Source of the DNA: Flavobacteriaceae bacterium
GTDB lineage: Bacteria; Bacteroidota; Bacteroidia; Flavobacteriales; Flavobacteriaceae
Reading direction: 5' to 3'
Length of the DNA stretch: 64,000 nt
NCBI GenBank assembly: GCA_026709415.1
Contig: JAPOSZ010000030.1
Coordinates: 186,001 to 250,000 of the forward strand
The position numbers and the translations under genes are program-made. Of this stretch, positions 37,498 through 47,422 are shown in pieces (the first letter of the stretch is position 1; every line of letters starts with the position of its first letter). A model generated the notes under the pieces. It worked only from the letters and a program-made list of their open reading frames with translations, was not told the origin of the DNA and searched no databases.

Positions 37498-39285
37498 ATG
37501 AGTCCACATTCAGAAGAAAATAATCACGAGGAACATCACCATCATAAAGAGACTTTTATAACCAAGTACATCTTTTCACAAGATCATAAGATGATTTCCA
37601 AACAGTATTTGATTACTGGTTTGTTCATGGGAATTATCGGTATTGGGATGTCTTTATTATTTCGTCTTCAATTGGCTTGGCCTGAAAAACCCTTTTGGAT
37701 TTTCAAAGTGATGCTTGGAAAATGGGCAGAAGATGGGGTTATGGACCCCAATGCGTATTTGTCATTGATTACCATCCATGGAACCATCATGGTCTTTTTT
37801 GTGTTGACGGCGGGACTCAGCGGGACCTTCAGTAATCTATTGATTCCCTTACAAATTGGAGCTAGGGATATGGCTTCTGGTTTTTTGAATATGCTATCCT
37901 ATTGGCTCTTTTTCATTTCTAGTGTCATTATGGTGGCTTCTCTTTTTGTCGAAGCTGGACCAGCTTCCGCTGGTTGGACCATTTATCCTCCATTGAGTGC
38001 CTTACCCCAATCCATTCCCGGCTCAGGTATGGGAATGACCCTATGGCTGTTATCCATGGCGGTCTTTATTGCCTCTTCATTATTAGCCGCTTTGAACTAT
38101 GTGGTGACCATCATTAATCTGAGAACCAAGGGCATGAGCATGTCTCGATTGCCTTTGACTATATGGGCTTTTTTAGTAACAGCTATTATTGGGATTGTAT
38201 CTTTTCCAGTCTTATTATCAGCGGCTTTATTGCTTTTGATGGACCGCAGTTTTGGGACGTCTTTCTTTTTATCGGATATTTTTATTCAAGGCGAAGTGCT
38301 ACACTATCAGGGGGGTTCTCCTGTGTTATATGAACATTTGTTTTGGTTTTTAGGTCATCCCGAAGTGTATATAGTTATTCTGCCAGCATTGGGGATTACC
38401 TCAGAAATCATCGCTACCAATTCTAGAAAACCCATTTTTGGTTATCGGGCGATGATCGCCTCCTTGTTGGCCATTGCCTTTTTATCGACCATCGTTTGGG
38501 GGCATCACATGTTTATTTCCGGCATGAATCCATTTTTAGGATCGGTTTTCACTTTTACCACGCTTTTGATCGCCATTCCTTCAGCCGTTAAAGCCTTCAA
38601 TTATATTTCGACGCTTTGGAAAGGAAATTTACAGTTCAATCCGGCCATGTTGTTTTCCATAGGGCTGGTTTCAACGTTTATCTCAGGAGGTCTCACTGGG
38701 ATAATTTTGGGGGATAGTACATTAGATATCAATGTGCATGATACGTACTTTGTGGTGGCCCATTTCCATTTGGTCATGGGTATATCAGCGCTCTATGGGT
38801 TGTTTGCCGGGGTCTATCATTGGTTCCCAAAAATGTTTGGAAGAATGATGAATAAAACATTGGGTTATGTTCATTTTTGGATCACGGTCGTTTCGGCTTA
38901 TTTGATTTTCTATCCCATGCACTTTGTGGGCATGGCTGGTCTTCCAAGGCGGTATTATACCAATACCGCTTTCCCCTATTTTGATGATTTAGCCGATATC
39001 AATGTGTTTATATCGGTGGCGGCTATCATCGGCGGTTTGGCCCAATTGATTTTCTTATACAACTTCATTCATAGCATGTTCTATGGCAAAAAGACGGTTC
39101 AAAATCCATGGCGTTCTAATACGCTTGAATGGACGGCACCCATCAAACATTATCATGGCAATTGGTTGGGTAAAATCCCACATGTTCACCGCTGGGCCTA
39201 TGATTACTCTAATCCACAACATCAAGAAGATTTTGTTCCTCAAAATGTCCCATTAAAAAAAGAAGAAAAGGTCTTGCACCACTAG
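37498..39285 (+). CDS. coxA: Cytochrome c oxidase subunit I
   Basis: A 595-residue haem-copper oxidase core. Haem and CuB ligands are visible: IHGTIMVF (low-spin haem His), GHPEVY near 286 (CuB His and the D-channel Glu of A1-type enzymes), HHMFISG near 335 and HDTYFVVAHFHLVMG near 411. An N-terminal His/Glu-rich stretch precedes the first helix. Subunits III and IV do not follow, so they must lie elsewhere. Confidence 0.97.
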   Translation: MSPHSEENNHEEHHHHKETFITKYIFSQDHKMISKQYLITGLFMGIIGIGMSLLFRLQLAWPEKPFWIFKVMLGKWAEDGVMDPNAYLSLITIHGTIMVFFVLTAGLSGTFSNLLIPLQIGARDMASGFLNMLSYWLFFISSVIMVASLFVEAGPASAGWTIYPPLSALPQSIPGSGMGMTLWLLSMAVFIASSLLAALNYVVTIINLRTKGMSMSRLPLTIWAFLVTAIIGIVSFPVLLSAALLLLMDRSFGTSFFLSDIFIQGEVLHYQGGSPVLYEHLFWFLGHPEVYIVILPALGITSEIIATNSRKPIFGYRAMIASLLAIAFLSTIVWGHHMFISGMNPFLGSVFTFTTLLIAIPSAVKAFNYISTLWKGNLQFNPAMLFSIGLVSTFISGGLTGIILGDSTLDINVHDTYFVVAHFHLVMGISALYGLFAGVYHWFPKMFGRMMNKTLGYVHFWITVVSAYLIFYPMHFVGMAGLPRRYYTNTAFPYFDDLADINVFISVAAIIGGLAQLIFLYNFIHSMFYGKKTVQNPWRSNTLEWTAPIKHYHGNWLGKIPHVHRWAYDYSNPQHQEDFVPQNVPLKKEEKVLHH

Positions 39286-39480
39286 ATGGTTGAACTTGTA
39301 TTTTCTTTTCAAAGAGGAGGTTTTTGTTTTGAAAAACAATCTTTTGCCACTTTGGTATATAATTCCACCAACGTCAAATCCTCTTTTGAATGGTTGATGG
39401 TGAATGAAGTGTCTAGTGATGATCAGGAATTCAGATCTCCAATATCTGAGAGGAAACGATTGTTAGCATCATCATTTTAA
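39286..39480 (+). CDS. Doubtful 64-residue ORF after coxA
   Basis: An ATG follows the coxA stop directly and opens 64 codons. There is no hydrophobic helix, no recognised motif and no separate ribosome site. It occupies the place where coxC might begin but bears no resemblance to it. It may be a chance frame or a decayed gene. Confidence 0.2.
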   Translation: MVELVFSFQRGGFCFEKQSFATLVYNSTNVKSSFEWLMVNEVSSDDQEFRSPISERKRLLASSF

Positions 39481-39590
39481 TAGTGGCTTTTTGGCGCTAA
39501 CGTATTGATTGCCCTAGTCTTTATAAGAACCAATTAATTGATGCTTGGTGACTATAAAACTGTTATTTACAAATTAGAGTTTGCAGGGCA

Positions 39591-41762
39591 TTAAATGTCA
39601 AATTGGTATTGTAGTTTGAAATAAAAATTAACTTGGTCGATTTGAAAACTTCTAAAACCGTCGACATAGGAATAGCCATTGGTGCCACCGATGTAAAATA
39701 TAGTAAAAGGGTTGGGTTTCCATTGCAAAAGCGTTTGGACAAAAGAATTATCATCAAATGAATTGATTTCTCCAACAAAACGAAATGACAGATTATTGGA
39801 AAATTGATAATTGATAACCGATCGAATGATTTGCCCTTCATAAAAAATATGAGCATCTAATGGTCGGACCAATTTGGTATAACGAATACTTGGCTCGATC
39901 GAGAAACGAGGGGATAACTGAAAATTGTTGAAAGTTCCCAAAAATGTTCGATGGCCTAATTCTGGGTTAGCGTCATAATAGATAGCATCACCAACACTAA
40001 TAAATATTCTCAAGTTTAGAAGTTCATTGGGGTTGTATCGAGCAAACCAACTGAAATTTTTTAAATTTTTGAAGTTTTGACCCTCATAGATTTCATTTAA
40101 TTCAAAGTAATAGTCTATTTCAGTAGAAATATTCTTAGCCAATTGAGCTCCTGTTTCAATGCCGATGTCGGCAAATTTTCGAAGTCCTCGATAATTAAAA
40201 GTAAACTCTGCTCCAACGAAGGTTTGCCATTGTTTGATAAAACTTTCGTCTTCAAAGTATTTGGTGTAGGATTGTCCTACAAAAAGATTTCTGATGTTGT
40301 TTTGGGTAACAAAACCAATAGGCGAGTTGAATAATGGAGAGTAATGCTCATAGGAAAAAAAGGTGTTCCAATTTCGAGTTGAGCGACTAAACTCGATTGA
40401 AAGAGCATCTCCTTGATGCTTTTCTCCATCCAATTTCAAACTTTTTTGTTGGACAAATTGGTCAGAATCAATCCAATCTGCTATGGGTTCACGAGTGAAA
40501 TTCCGGTTGAGTTCAGCGGATAAAACATACTTGCCACCAAAACGCCAAGTAGCATCCAAACCGACTAAATTGCCAGATCCACCACCTTTAAAAAATCGAC
40601 TTGTGGTCATCAAACCGATATTGGAACCGCCCTTGTAACTTCTCTGATATCTAAAAATATTGACATAAGCTTCGCTCCCTTCTTCCAATATAGAGGATTC
40701 CTCGCCCGCTATCAAATAAGGGGAAGATTGATCAAAAGCGGATAAGAGATATATTCTATCTTTTTCGCCTTGTGAAATGAGTTTTGAAGCAAACAGAGGT
40801 TGGTTAATGAATCGGGTATAAACCGTTGATAACTCGGTGTCAATGATATCATTGCCTTCGTTAAAAAAAGGTCTTCGTTCCGGAAATCGAACAGCAAAAG
40901 TATTGTTGACGGTGACTTGTGACACATCGGCTTCCACCTGAGAAAAATCAGGATTGATGGTATATTCTATCGAAGTTGAATTATTAATATCAAATAACCC
41001 ACTCAGTCCTATACTGCCTTCAGGATCTTTGTAATGTAGATGGCCATTTTCTCTTTCAGCATGAGTGCTCCCCACCATATTTGGAATAAATGATTTACGA
41101 TTTTTAGATTCAATCCCATTGAGATTGATGATCGATGGGACTTGACAAGGTAAACAAGGATTATTACGGTCGATAGGAAAATTCAAGTTATCGGTATTCA
41201 ATTCCTCGGAGTAGGTGTTTCGATAAAAGGCGACATTCCATTGGTGGTTTTCACTCTTTTTAAACTGAAGAACACTGAAAGGTATTTTCAATTCCACATG
41301 ATAACTGTCATCATTTTTTGATGTTTTGGATTCATAATTGATATTGTATGATTCGTCATCTTGACCACTAGAAGATAATTTCATATCCAATTGACTTCCG
41401 TCGGCATTAGCCCCCATGCAAATGAGATATCTCCCATCGCCATAAGTATCAATACAAGCCATCACAAAATCATCTTGCCAAGATTCATCTCGATTTCGAA
41501 CCGATGTTCGCAGGGAGGTCATGTCAGCATAAGATTTGAAACCCACATACAAAAAGTCTTTGTCGTAATCAACAAAGACATCGGTAAGATTTTTTGAGGG
41601 CACATTATCACCGGGATCAATTTCATAGTTGATTTGAAATTGTTTGGCTTCAATCCATTCACTTTTTTGAACGATACCATCAAACTTGATTTGATTCATT
41701 TGAGCTTTTGCGGAATAATAAAGCCCGAATAAGAGTATGATATGAACTTTAAACCGCATCAA
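39591..41762 (-). CDS. DUF5916 outer-membrane protein with CBM9-like domain
   Basis: A 723-residue protein with a signal peptide (about 1-20, ending SAKAQ). Residues 22-215 form a carbohydrate-binding family 9-like domain (KFDGIVQKSEWIEAK, then DFLYVGFKSYAD and FVMACIDTYGDGRY). Residues 220-723 are the DUF5916 barrel with FSQVEADVSQVTVNNTF and PERRPFFNEGNDI, the strongly conserved plug motif of the family. The location should be the outer membrane; the ligand is unknown. It stands alone, converging with the cox end. Confidence 0.85.
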   Translation of the reverse strand: MMRFKVHIILLFGLYYSAKAQMNQIKFDGIVQKSEWIEAKQFQINYEIDPGDNVPSKNLTDVFVDYDKDFLYVGFKSYADMTSLRTSVRNRDESWQDDFVMACIDTYGDGRYLICMGANADGSQLDMKLSSSGQDDESYNINYESKTSKNDDSYHVELKIPFSVLQFKKSENHQWNVAFYRNTYSEELNTDNLNFPIDRNNPCLPCQVPSIINLNGIESKNRKSFIPNMVGSTHAERENGHLHYKDPEGSIGLSGLFDINNSTSIEYTINPDFSQVEADVSQVTVNNTFAVRFPERRPFFNEGNDIIDTELSTVYTRFINQPLFASKLISQGEKDRIYLLSAFDQSSPYLIAGEESSILEEGSEAYVNIFRYQRSYKGGSNIGLMTTSRFFKGGGSGNLVGLDATWRFGGKYVLSAELNRNFTREPIADWIDSDQFVQQKSLKLDGEKHQGDALSIEFSRSTRNWNTFFSYEHYSPLFNSPIGFVTQNNIRNLFVGQSYTKYFEDESFIKQWQTFVGAEFTFNYRGLRKFADIGIETGAQLAKNISTEIDYYFELNEIYEGQNFKNLKNFSWFARYNPNELLNLRIFISVGDAIYYDANPELGHRTFLGTFNNFQLSPRFSIEPSIRYTKLVRPLDAHIFYEGQIIRSVINYQFSNNLSFRFVGEINSFDDNSFVQTLLQWKPNPFTIFYIGGTNGYSYVDGFRSFQIDQVNFYFKLQYQFDI

Positions 41763-41837
41763 TGTATGTTGAGGAAAACTATTGTCAAAAAGACGTCACA
41801 TACCTTACTTCGTTACATCGAAAAACGCACCTAAGTC

Positions 41838-42074
41838 TCAGAAAACATTATGCACTAGCAACCGACCTCGATTACTCTCCAGAATGTAGTATTTGGTAAA
41901 CCCATGTTTTAAAAGGACTTTGTTGATAATGAGATTTTGAAGTTTTTTTGAATTCCCAGTAATGATCGAAAATTCATAAACCCCTGAGGTATTGCAATTA
42001 TTCAATAGAAAATCTTCCGTTTGCTCGATGCATTGGTGATGTGACAGTCCGTGTAAATCAATTTCGAGCATCAA
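41838..42074 (-). CDS. Stand-alone Smr-domain protein
   Basis: A 78-residue protein that is only a small-MutS-related domain. The DLHGLSHHQCIEQTEDFL start and the IITGNS loop followed by a terminal basic strand (NRGRLLVH) match the fold; the second loop has GNS where GxG is usual. Smr domains bind or cut branched nucleic acids or ribosome-bound mRNA. Without the flanking MutS parts, its role here is unknown. Confidence 0.75.
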   Translation of the reverse strand: MMLEIDLHGLSHHQCIEQTEDFLLNNCNTSGVYEFSIITGNSKKLQNLIINKVLLKHGFTKYYILESNRGRLLVHNVF

Positions 42075-42254
42075 TCATTAATGTTAAAGCAAATATCATA
42101 TTCCTTTGGGTATTGATATTGACCAAGCAAGAAAAAATGAAACATATCAAGTTGTTTTATGTTGTAATCATTGGGCGATCAATTAGTTGTCAAGTTTCAT
42201 TTTCTCGAGCCTGCAAAATCCCAACAAGACCAAAATAGCCTTTTGGTAGGATGA

Positions 42255-42277
42255 TTATTTTTGCGTCGCAAAAATAA
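42255..42277. promoter_or_regulatory. Perfect palindrome overlapping the topA promoter box
   Basis: TTATTTTTGCG and CGCAAAAATAA are perfect 11-base arms around a single T, ending three bases before the topA ATG at 42281. The left arm contains TATTTTTG (42256-42263), which fits the -7 box TAnnTTTG. It could be an operator, or an mRNA hairpin that hides the start site. Confidence 0.5.
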
Positions 42278-42280
42278 ATC

Positions 42281-44713
42281 ATGTCGCAAACGGAATTAGT
42301 CATTGTTGAATCGCCTGCTAAAGCAAAAACAATTGAAAAATTTTTAGGAAAAAAATTCCAAGTCACTTCGACAGTTGGTCATATATTGGAGTTACCAAAA
42401 AAAGAATTGGGGGTTGATATAGACAATGGGTTTCAACCCAAGTTTGAAGTCATTTCTGACAAAAAAAGAGTATTGCGAGAGCTGAAAAAAAAAGTCAAGG
42501 ATTCCAATGCTGTTTGGTTAGCAACAGATAACGATCGTGAAGGAGAAGCCATTGCTTGGCATTTGTTTGAACAACTTAAACTAAAAGAAGAAAAATCAAA
42601 ACGAATCACGTTTACTGAAATCACTCAAAAAGCATTAAAACAAGCCATTGAAAACCCAACCAATATCAACAAACATATCGTTGATGCAAGAAATACCAGA
42701 AGAGTATTGGATCGATTGGTGGGGTATAAGTTATCCCCATTACTATGGTCTAAAGTAACAGGTGCTCGTTCAGCTGGGAGAGTCCAATCAGTCGCCTTAC
42801 GATTAATTGTTGAAAAAGAAAAGAAAATTGAAAACTTCAAACCCAAGGAACTATATAAGGTCGAAGGGTATTTCAAAACCCTAAAAGGAGATTATTTCAA
42901 GGCCGATTTAACCAATGATTTTCAAAATCAAGAAGAGGTTATCAAGTTTTTCGAAAAATGCAAAAATATAGAGTTCCAAGTTCTAAAAGTGGAATCCAAA
43001 CCCGGGTATAAAACGCCCCCCATCCCGTTTACAACTTCTTCACTCCAACAAGAAGCTTTTCGAAAACTCAATTTTTCGGTCAGTAGAACCATGAAAGTCG
43101 CCCAAAGATTGTATGAAGAAGGATGGATTACTTATATGAGAACCGATAGTCTGAATTTATCATCTGCCGCGATCAAAAATATTGAAAGTGAAATCACATC
43201 TCGTTTTGGCCAAACATATGTTGAAAAGAGAATTTTTAAATCTAAAAGCAAAACAGCTCAGCTAGCTCACGAGGCCATTCGCCCATCTTATATGGAGAGA
43301 AATGAATATACACCTAATGACTCGGATAAAAAAAGACTCTACAAACTCATATGGAACCGGATCATCGCTTCTCAAATGAGTCGGGCAAAGGTTGATAAAA
43401 CCAAAATTGAAATTGGGAACTCTAAAATCAAAGAATTTTTTAGGGCAGAAGGTGAGGTCATTACGTTTGATGGATTTTTAAAGGTGTATCAAACACCAGA
43501 ACAACTAAATCAATCGAGTCAACCCAAATTGCCCCAAGTCACCCAGAATGAATCCTTAGTCAAAGAAACGTTTAAAGCTAGGCAAAGATTTTCAAAACCC
43601 TCTGCTCGCTATACACAAGCCAGTTTGGTTAAACAACTTGATGAAATGGAAATTGGCCGTCCGTCCACTTTTGTCGATACAGTCGAAAAAGTGTTGTCAA
43701 GAGAATATGTAGAGATTGGCAAGAGCAAAGGAACAAAACAAAATGTCCAACTCATCGAATTGAAAAACAATCAAATAGTCCAGTCAACGGAACAAGAAAT
43801 AGTCGGAAATAATACTGGAAAATTGATTCCGACCGATACGGGCCGAATTGTCAATGATTTTTTATTTGAAAAATTCCAAGATATTTTGGATTACGACTTT
43901 ACGGCTCAAATGGAAAAAAAATTAGATGATATTGCCCATGGAAATGAAAATTGGGTCGATACCCTTGAAAAATTTTACTCTCAATTTGAGCCGAAGGTCC
44001 AAGAACTGGCATCGATCAGAAAAAAAGAATCTGGTGAAAGGGTATTGGGAAAAGATCCCACCACGGGGAGAGTCGTTAAAGTCCGACTAGCTAAATACGG
44101 TCCCGTTGCTCAATTGGGAGAACAAACGGACGAAGAAAAGCCTATATTAAAACCGATTCCTCGAGAAATAAAATTATCAGCCATCACTTTAGATCAAGCT
44201 TTGTATTTGTTGTCTTTACCTGAAAAGATAGGAACTTATCAAGATAAAGAGATTTTCCTCAATTATGGAAAACGAGGTCCTTTTATACGATACGATGGAA
44301 AATATCATGCCATTGACCATATTGAAAAGACGATTCCTCTCTCCTATGACCAAGACCAGGCCATTGAATTGATTAAACAAAAAAACAAAGAACAAGAACC
44401 CATTCTAATTGTTGAAGATAAACCAGTCACGAAAGCAATAGGACGTTTTGGTCCCTATCTGAAATGGAACAATCTATATATCAATATTCCAAAAAAAAAT
44501 GATTTCGATAATTTATCAGAAAAAGAAATTTCAGAACTGATAGAAAAAAGAAAAGAAAAAATTATCCATTTTTGGGAATCAGAAGACATTCGTGTTGAAA
44601 AAGGACGTTGGGGCACCTTCAGAATCATCAAAGGCAGGAAACAAATTAATTTACCTAAAACAACCAACGCTGAAGACATAACGCTAGACCAAGCTCAACA
44701 ATTATTGAAATAA
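42281..44713 (+). CDS. topA: DNA topoisomerase I
   Basis: An 810-residue type IA topoisomerase that relaxes negative supercoils. The TOPRIM domain opens with ESPAKAKTIEKFLG and has the metal motif ATDNDREGEAIAWH near residue 80. The active-site tyrosine is Y285 in ITYMRTDS, and SAGRVQSVALRL precedes it. The C-terminus carries zinc-free topo-C repeats (DPTTGRVVKVRLAKYGP and similar). It is monocistronic, with an unusual palindrome directly in front of the start. Confidence 0.97.
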   Translation: MSQTELVIVESPAKAKTIEKFLGKKFQVTSTVGHILELPKKELGVDIDNGFQPKFEVISDKKRVLRELKKKVKDSNAVWLATDNDREGEAIAWHLFEQLKLKEEKSKRITFTEITQKALKQAIENPTNINKHIVDARNTRRVLDRLVGYKLSPLLWSKVTGARSAGRVQSVALRLIVEKEKKIENFKPKELYKVEGYFKTLKGDYFKADLTNDFQNQEEVIKFFEKCKNIEFQVLKVESKPGYKTPPIPFTTSSLQQEAFRKLNFSVSRTMKVAQRLYEEGWITYMRTDSLNLSSAAIKNIESEITSRFGQTYVEKRIFKSKSKTAQLAHEAIRPSYMERNEYTPNDSDKKRLYKLIWNRIIASQMSRAKVDKTKIEIGNSKIKEFFRAEGEVITFDGFLKVYQTPEQLNQSSQPKLPQVTQNESLVKETFKARQRFSKPSARYTQASLVKQLDEMEIGRPSTFVDTVEKVLSREYVEIGKSKGTKQNVQLIELKNNQIVQSTEQEIVGNNTGKLIPTDTGRIVNDFLFEKFQDILDYDFTAQMEKKLDDIAHGNENWVDTLEKFYSQFEPKVQELASIRKKESGERVLGKDPTTGRVVKVRLAKYGPVAQLGEQTDEEKPILKPIPREIKLSAITLDQALYLLSLPEKIGTYQDKEIFLNYGKRGPFIRYDGKYHAIDHIEKTIPLSYDQDQAIELIKQKNKEQEPILIVEDKPVTKAIGRFGPYLKWNNLYINIPKKNDFDNLSEKEISELIEKRKEKIIHFWESEDIRVEKGRWGTFRIIKGRKQINLPKTTNAEDITLDQAQQLLK

Positions 44714-44812
44714 GATGGAGATATTTAATTTTTGTTACCTTTTCACTACTGAAAATACTAATTTTAGCGTTCTTTTAATTCAAAAAACAATCGCAGCTAA
44801 ATCAAAGGTTTT

Positions 44813-46189
44813 ATGAGAGTCCATAAAGTTGTCCTCGTCGTGGTTTTAATGGGGATTTTGTTGGCATGTGGAAATAAAAAATCGCGACTATCTGGAGCAC
44901 CTATAGAAGTCTCAGGAATCCAGCGTGAGTATGTACCCGAAAAACCATTTGGTATGACTGAAATCGAAGGAGGATCCTTTTCAATAGGAACACCGAATGA
45001 TGATATGACCGAACCCAGAGACTATACACCAACTGTATTAGTCCCATCATTTTTTATGGATGAAGCAGAAATCAACAACGAACAGTATAGAGAATTTGTT
45101 AATTGGGTAAGAGATTCAATTGCTCGAGAACTTTTGGCTTTAAAAGTTCAAGAATTGGGAGCTGATAATCTATCGGAAGGGATTGGACAATTTGCTTTTC
45201 AAGACAAGTCTGATGTCGAGTCTTCATCTGAATATAAACAATATATGATTAAACAATATGGAGAAGATTTTCCTGACACTTATAAAATCAATTGGGATGT
45301 TAAATTGTTTTGGGATTTTAAAAAATATCCAGATCAGTATTATGCACAAGTTATGGATTCATTTTATCTCCATCCTTCAAAATGGGTCATGGGGAAACCA
45401 AAGTTAGATGTTAAAAAATTCAAATACCGTTATACAATACCCCAGCGTGATTTGCCTTTAAATAATTCAACTAGCTCGGATACGTTTTTAAATTTTGAAC
45501 CTTTTATTTCAGAAGAGGTTATTGGAGTGTATCCAGATACAACTGTTTGGATTAAAGATTCTCATTATTTTTATAGCGAACCAATGCACTATAATTATTT
45601 TTGGCATCCTGCCTATAGCGAATATCCAGTCGTGGGAGTCAATTGGCATCAAGCCAATGCGTTTTGTGCTTGGCGAACCCAGAATCGAAACAACTCCAAT
45701 GTATCTGGAGTAAAACAAGTGATTCCTCAATATCGATTGCCAACTGAAATAGAATGGGAATATGCTGCAAAGGCAGGAGAAGGAGAATTGGATAGCATCA
45801 TCTATCCTTGGGGGACCAATCAACTGACTGATGATGGTAGATTTTTGGCCAATTTTAAACTTCGTAGAGATAAGAAGGGGCTTTATACCGTTCATGTAAG
45901 AGCGTATAAACCCAATAGAAAAAATTTGTATAATATGGCTGGAAATGTAGCAGAATGGACTTTAACATCTTATAATGATAGGGAATCCTTCACTCCTTCG
46001 GTAAATCCTAATATCAATGATAAAACCGATGAACGTAAAGTGATCAAAGGCGGTTCATGGAAAGATGTTGCTTCTTATTTGAAAATAACTTCTAGGGATT
46101 CTGAATATGCAAATATTGCAAGAAGTTTTATTGGCTTTCGTACGGTTCAAGATTATCCTAAAAATTTTTCTAAAGAAGACTTTGAATAA
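44813..46189 (+). CDS. gldK: Gliding motility/T9SS lipoprotein GldK
   Basis: A 458-residue outer-membrane lipoprotein with lipobox LLACG at about residues 17-21. It carries a formylglycine-generating/sulfatase-modifying (FGE) fold: IEGGSFSIGTPNDD near the start, VVGVNWHQANAFCAWR, YRLPTEIEWEYAAK and MAGNVAEWT. GldK forms the periplasmic ring of the type IX secretion system with GldN; its FGE-like fold is not thought to be catalytic. gldL should follow directly but is displaced by an IS remnant of about 1.1 kb. Confidence 0.96.
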   Translation: MRVHKVVLVVVLMGILLACGNKKSRLSGAPIEVSGIQREYVPEKPFGMTEIEGGSFSIGTPNDDMTEPRDYTPTVLVPSFFMDEAEINNEQYREFVNWVRDSIARELLALKVQELGADNLSEGIGQFAFQDKSDVESSSEYKQYMIKQYGEDFPDTYKINWDVKLFWDFKKYPDQYYAQVMDSFYLHPSKWVMGKPKLDVKKFKYRYTIPQRDLPLNNSTSSDTFLNFEPFISEEVIGVYPDTTVWIKDSHYFYSEPMHYNYFWHPAYSEYPVVGVNWHQANAFCAWRTQNRNNSNVSGVKQVIPQYRLPTEIEWEYAAKAGEGELDSIIYPWGTNQLTDDGRFLANFKLRRDKKGLYTVHVRAYKPNRKNLYNMAGNVAEWTLTSYNDRESFTPSVNPNINDKTDERKVIKGGSWKDVASYLKITSRDSEYANIARSFIGFRTVQDYPKNFSKEDFE

Positions 46190-46199
46190 TTCAAAATCA

Positions 46200-47280
46200 A
46201 AAAAGTCGGCCGCTGCGAAGAAATATTTTTTCTTTTTCAACATATTGATCAACTTATTCGGAATTGATTCCGTTTAAAAAAGTGTCTTCTTCCCGTGATT
46301 TTGCCTTTTTCGTCTCCATATGGAGTGTCTTTGAGCTGAATAGGGTTTTTGATGGTTTCCTTTTTCCGTGAGATCTTTTTAGGAAGGCCATGTTCAACTA
46401 TACAGTGCAACATGAACGACTCCGAGACATGTTGACAGTGGATTTTATCCAACCCTTTGAATCCTACCATCTAACAACCAAAACAACGAGCTAAGCCAAC
46501 AAAGGTCTGTTTCATCACCAACGTTCTTTACTAATGGCTTTGTTACACTTTTTTTGTTGATGTATCGAGAGTTTGTTACGAAACTCCTTTTCTATCACTA
46601 AGGATTCCCTCCTCATTTGTTTCAGCAGTTGATTGTTTTTTTACTCTTTTTAAAACTAATGGGCTTCATTGTCCATATTGGGACTGTCTCATAGTTTTTC
46701 CACACGATAGGCATCTTCTGCTTTTAACTCTTGATTGCCACGAGTACTCTCTTGACGGACTTAATTTCTATTTTTAGGCTTGCCTTTTGGTGAAATGGGA
46801 CTCGTCGTCATACTAGGATCGACAACAACGGTTTCTTGAATGATGACTTTCTTTTTTTCCCATTGTCGATTGACCTCATCCATGATGGGTTGAGACCGAT
46901 TTTGGGCTATCAACTCGGAACGAAAAAGAGACAAGATGCTATGATCGGGAGCTATAGCTCCTATGTCTAAACCACAAAAGGTCGTGAAACGGATGCTATC
47001 TTTCATGGATTCTTCCGTCCGAACATCCGAGAGTTTGAACCACACGGAAATCAACGGCATTTTCAATAAAATCATGGGATGGTAAGCTTTCAGGCCTCTT
47101 TGTTTTTTTCTGATTGAATGTGTTCGACCAGTAGGACTTCCATTGGTTGCCAATCCATGATGTCATTAACTTGATTGAAAAACTAGTCGATGGCTGTTTT
47201 TTTTCGTACTTGATATGTATTAAAAAACGCATTGGTCTCGATTGAAAGGATTTGAAATGATACATAACGTGTATCATAGA
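46200..47280 (-). pseudogene. Decayed IS5-family transposase/insertion element
   Basis: On the reverse strand, successive fragments in different frames rebuild an IS5-type transposase. They are an N-terminal stretch (47277-47000, GNQWKSYWSNTF), a middle with FKLSDVRTEESMKDSI then FCGLDIGAIAPDHSI and VDPSMTTSPISPKGKPK (47153-46761), a piece ending AISKERW (about 46620-46520) and the C-terminus GFKGLDKIHCQHVSES (from about 46468). Several stops and shifts separate them, so it is inactive. Inverted repeats at the ends were not clearly identified. It sits between gldK and gldL. Confidence 0.85.
47257..47277. repeat. Inverted repeat ATGATACA/TGTATCAT
   Basis: Perfect eight-base arms (47257-47264 and 47270-47277) with a five-base spacer at the start of the IS remnant. 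A related palindrome recurs at 47387-47402. Confidence 0.4.
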
Positions 47281-47386
47281 TAAAAAACAATAGCTTAAAT
47301 AAAAAAGAGGGTTTTTTGACCAAATCCTTTATTTTAGCAAAGAGTCAAAATTTTGATGCAAAGGTCTCAATAAAGTAACTAACACC

Positions 47387-47402
47387 TGTATCATAAGATA
47401 CA
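47387..47402. repeat. Palindrome TGTATC-N4-GATACA before gldL
   Basis: Six-base perfect arms with a four-base loop, 20 bases before the gldL ATG. It repeats the TGTATCAT word of the inverted repeat at 47257-47277, about 120 bases away. It may mark an IS end or be an operator. Confidence 0.38.
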
Positions 47403-47422
47403 ATAATTAGAAGATTATATTT

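Noticed and set aside
39286-39480. coxC or another oxidase subunit directly after coxA
   Set aside because: The 64-codon frame has no membrane helix or subunit III motif; it is kept only as a doubtful ORF.
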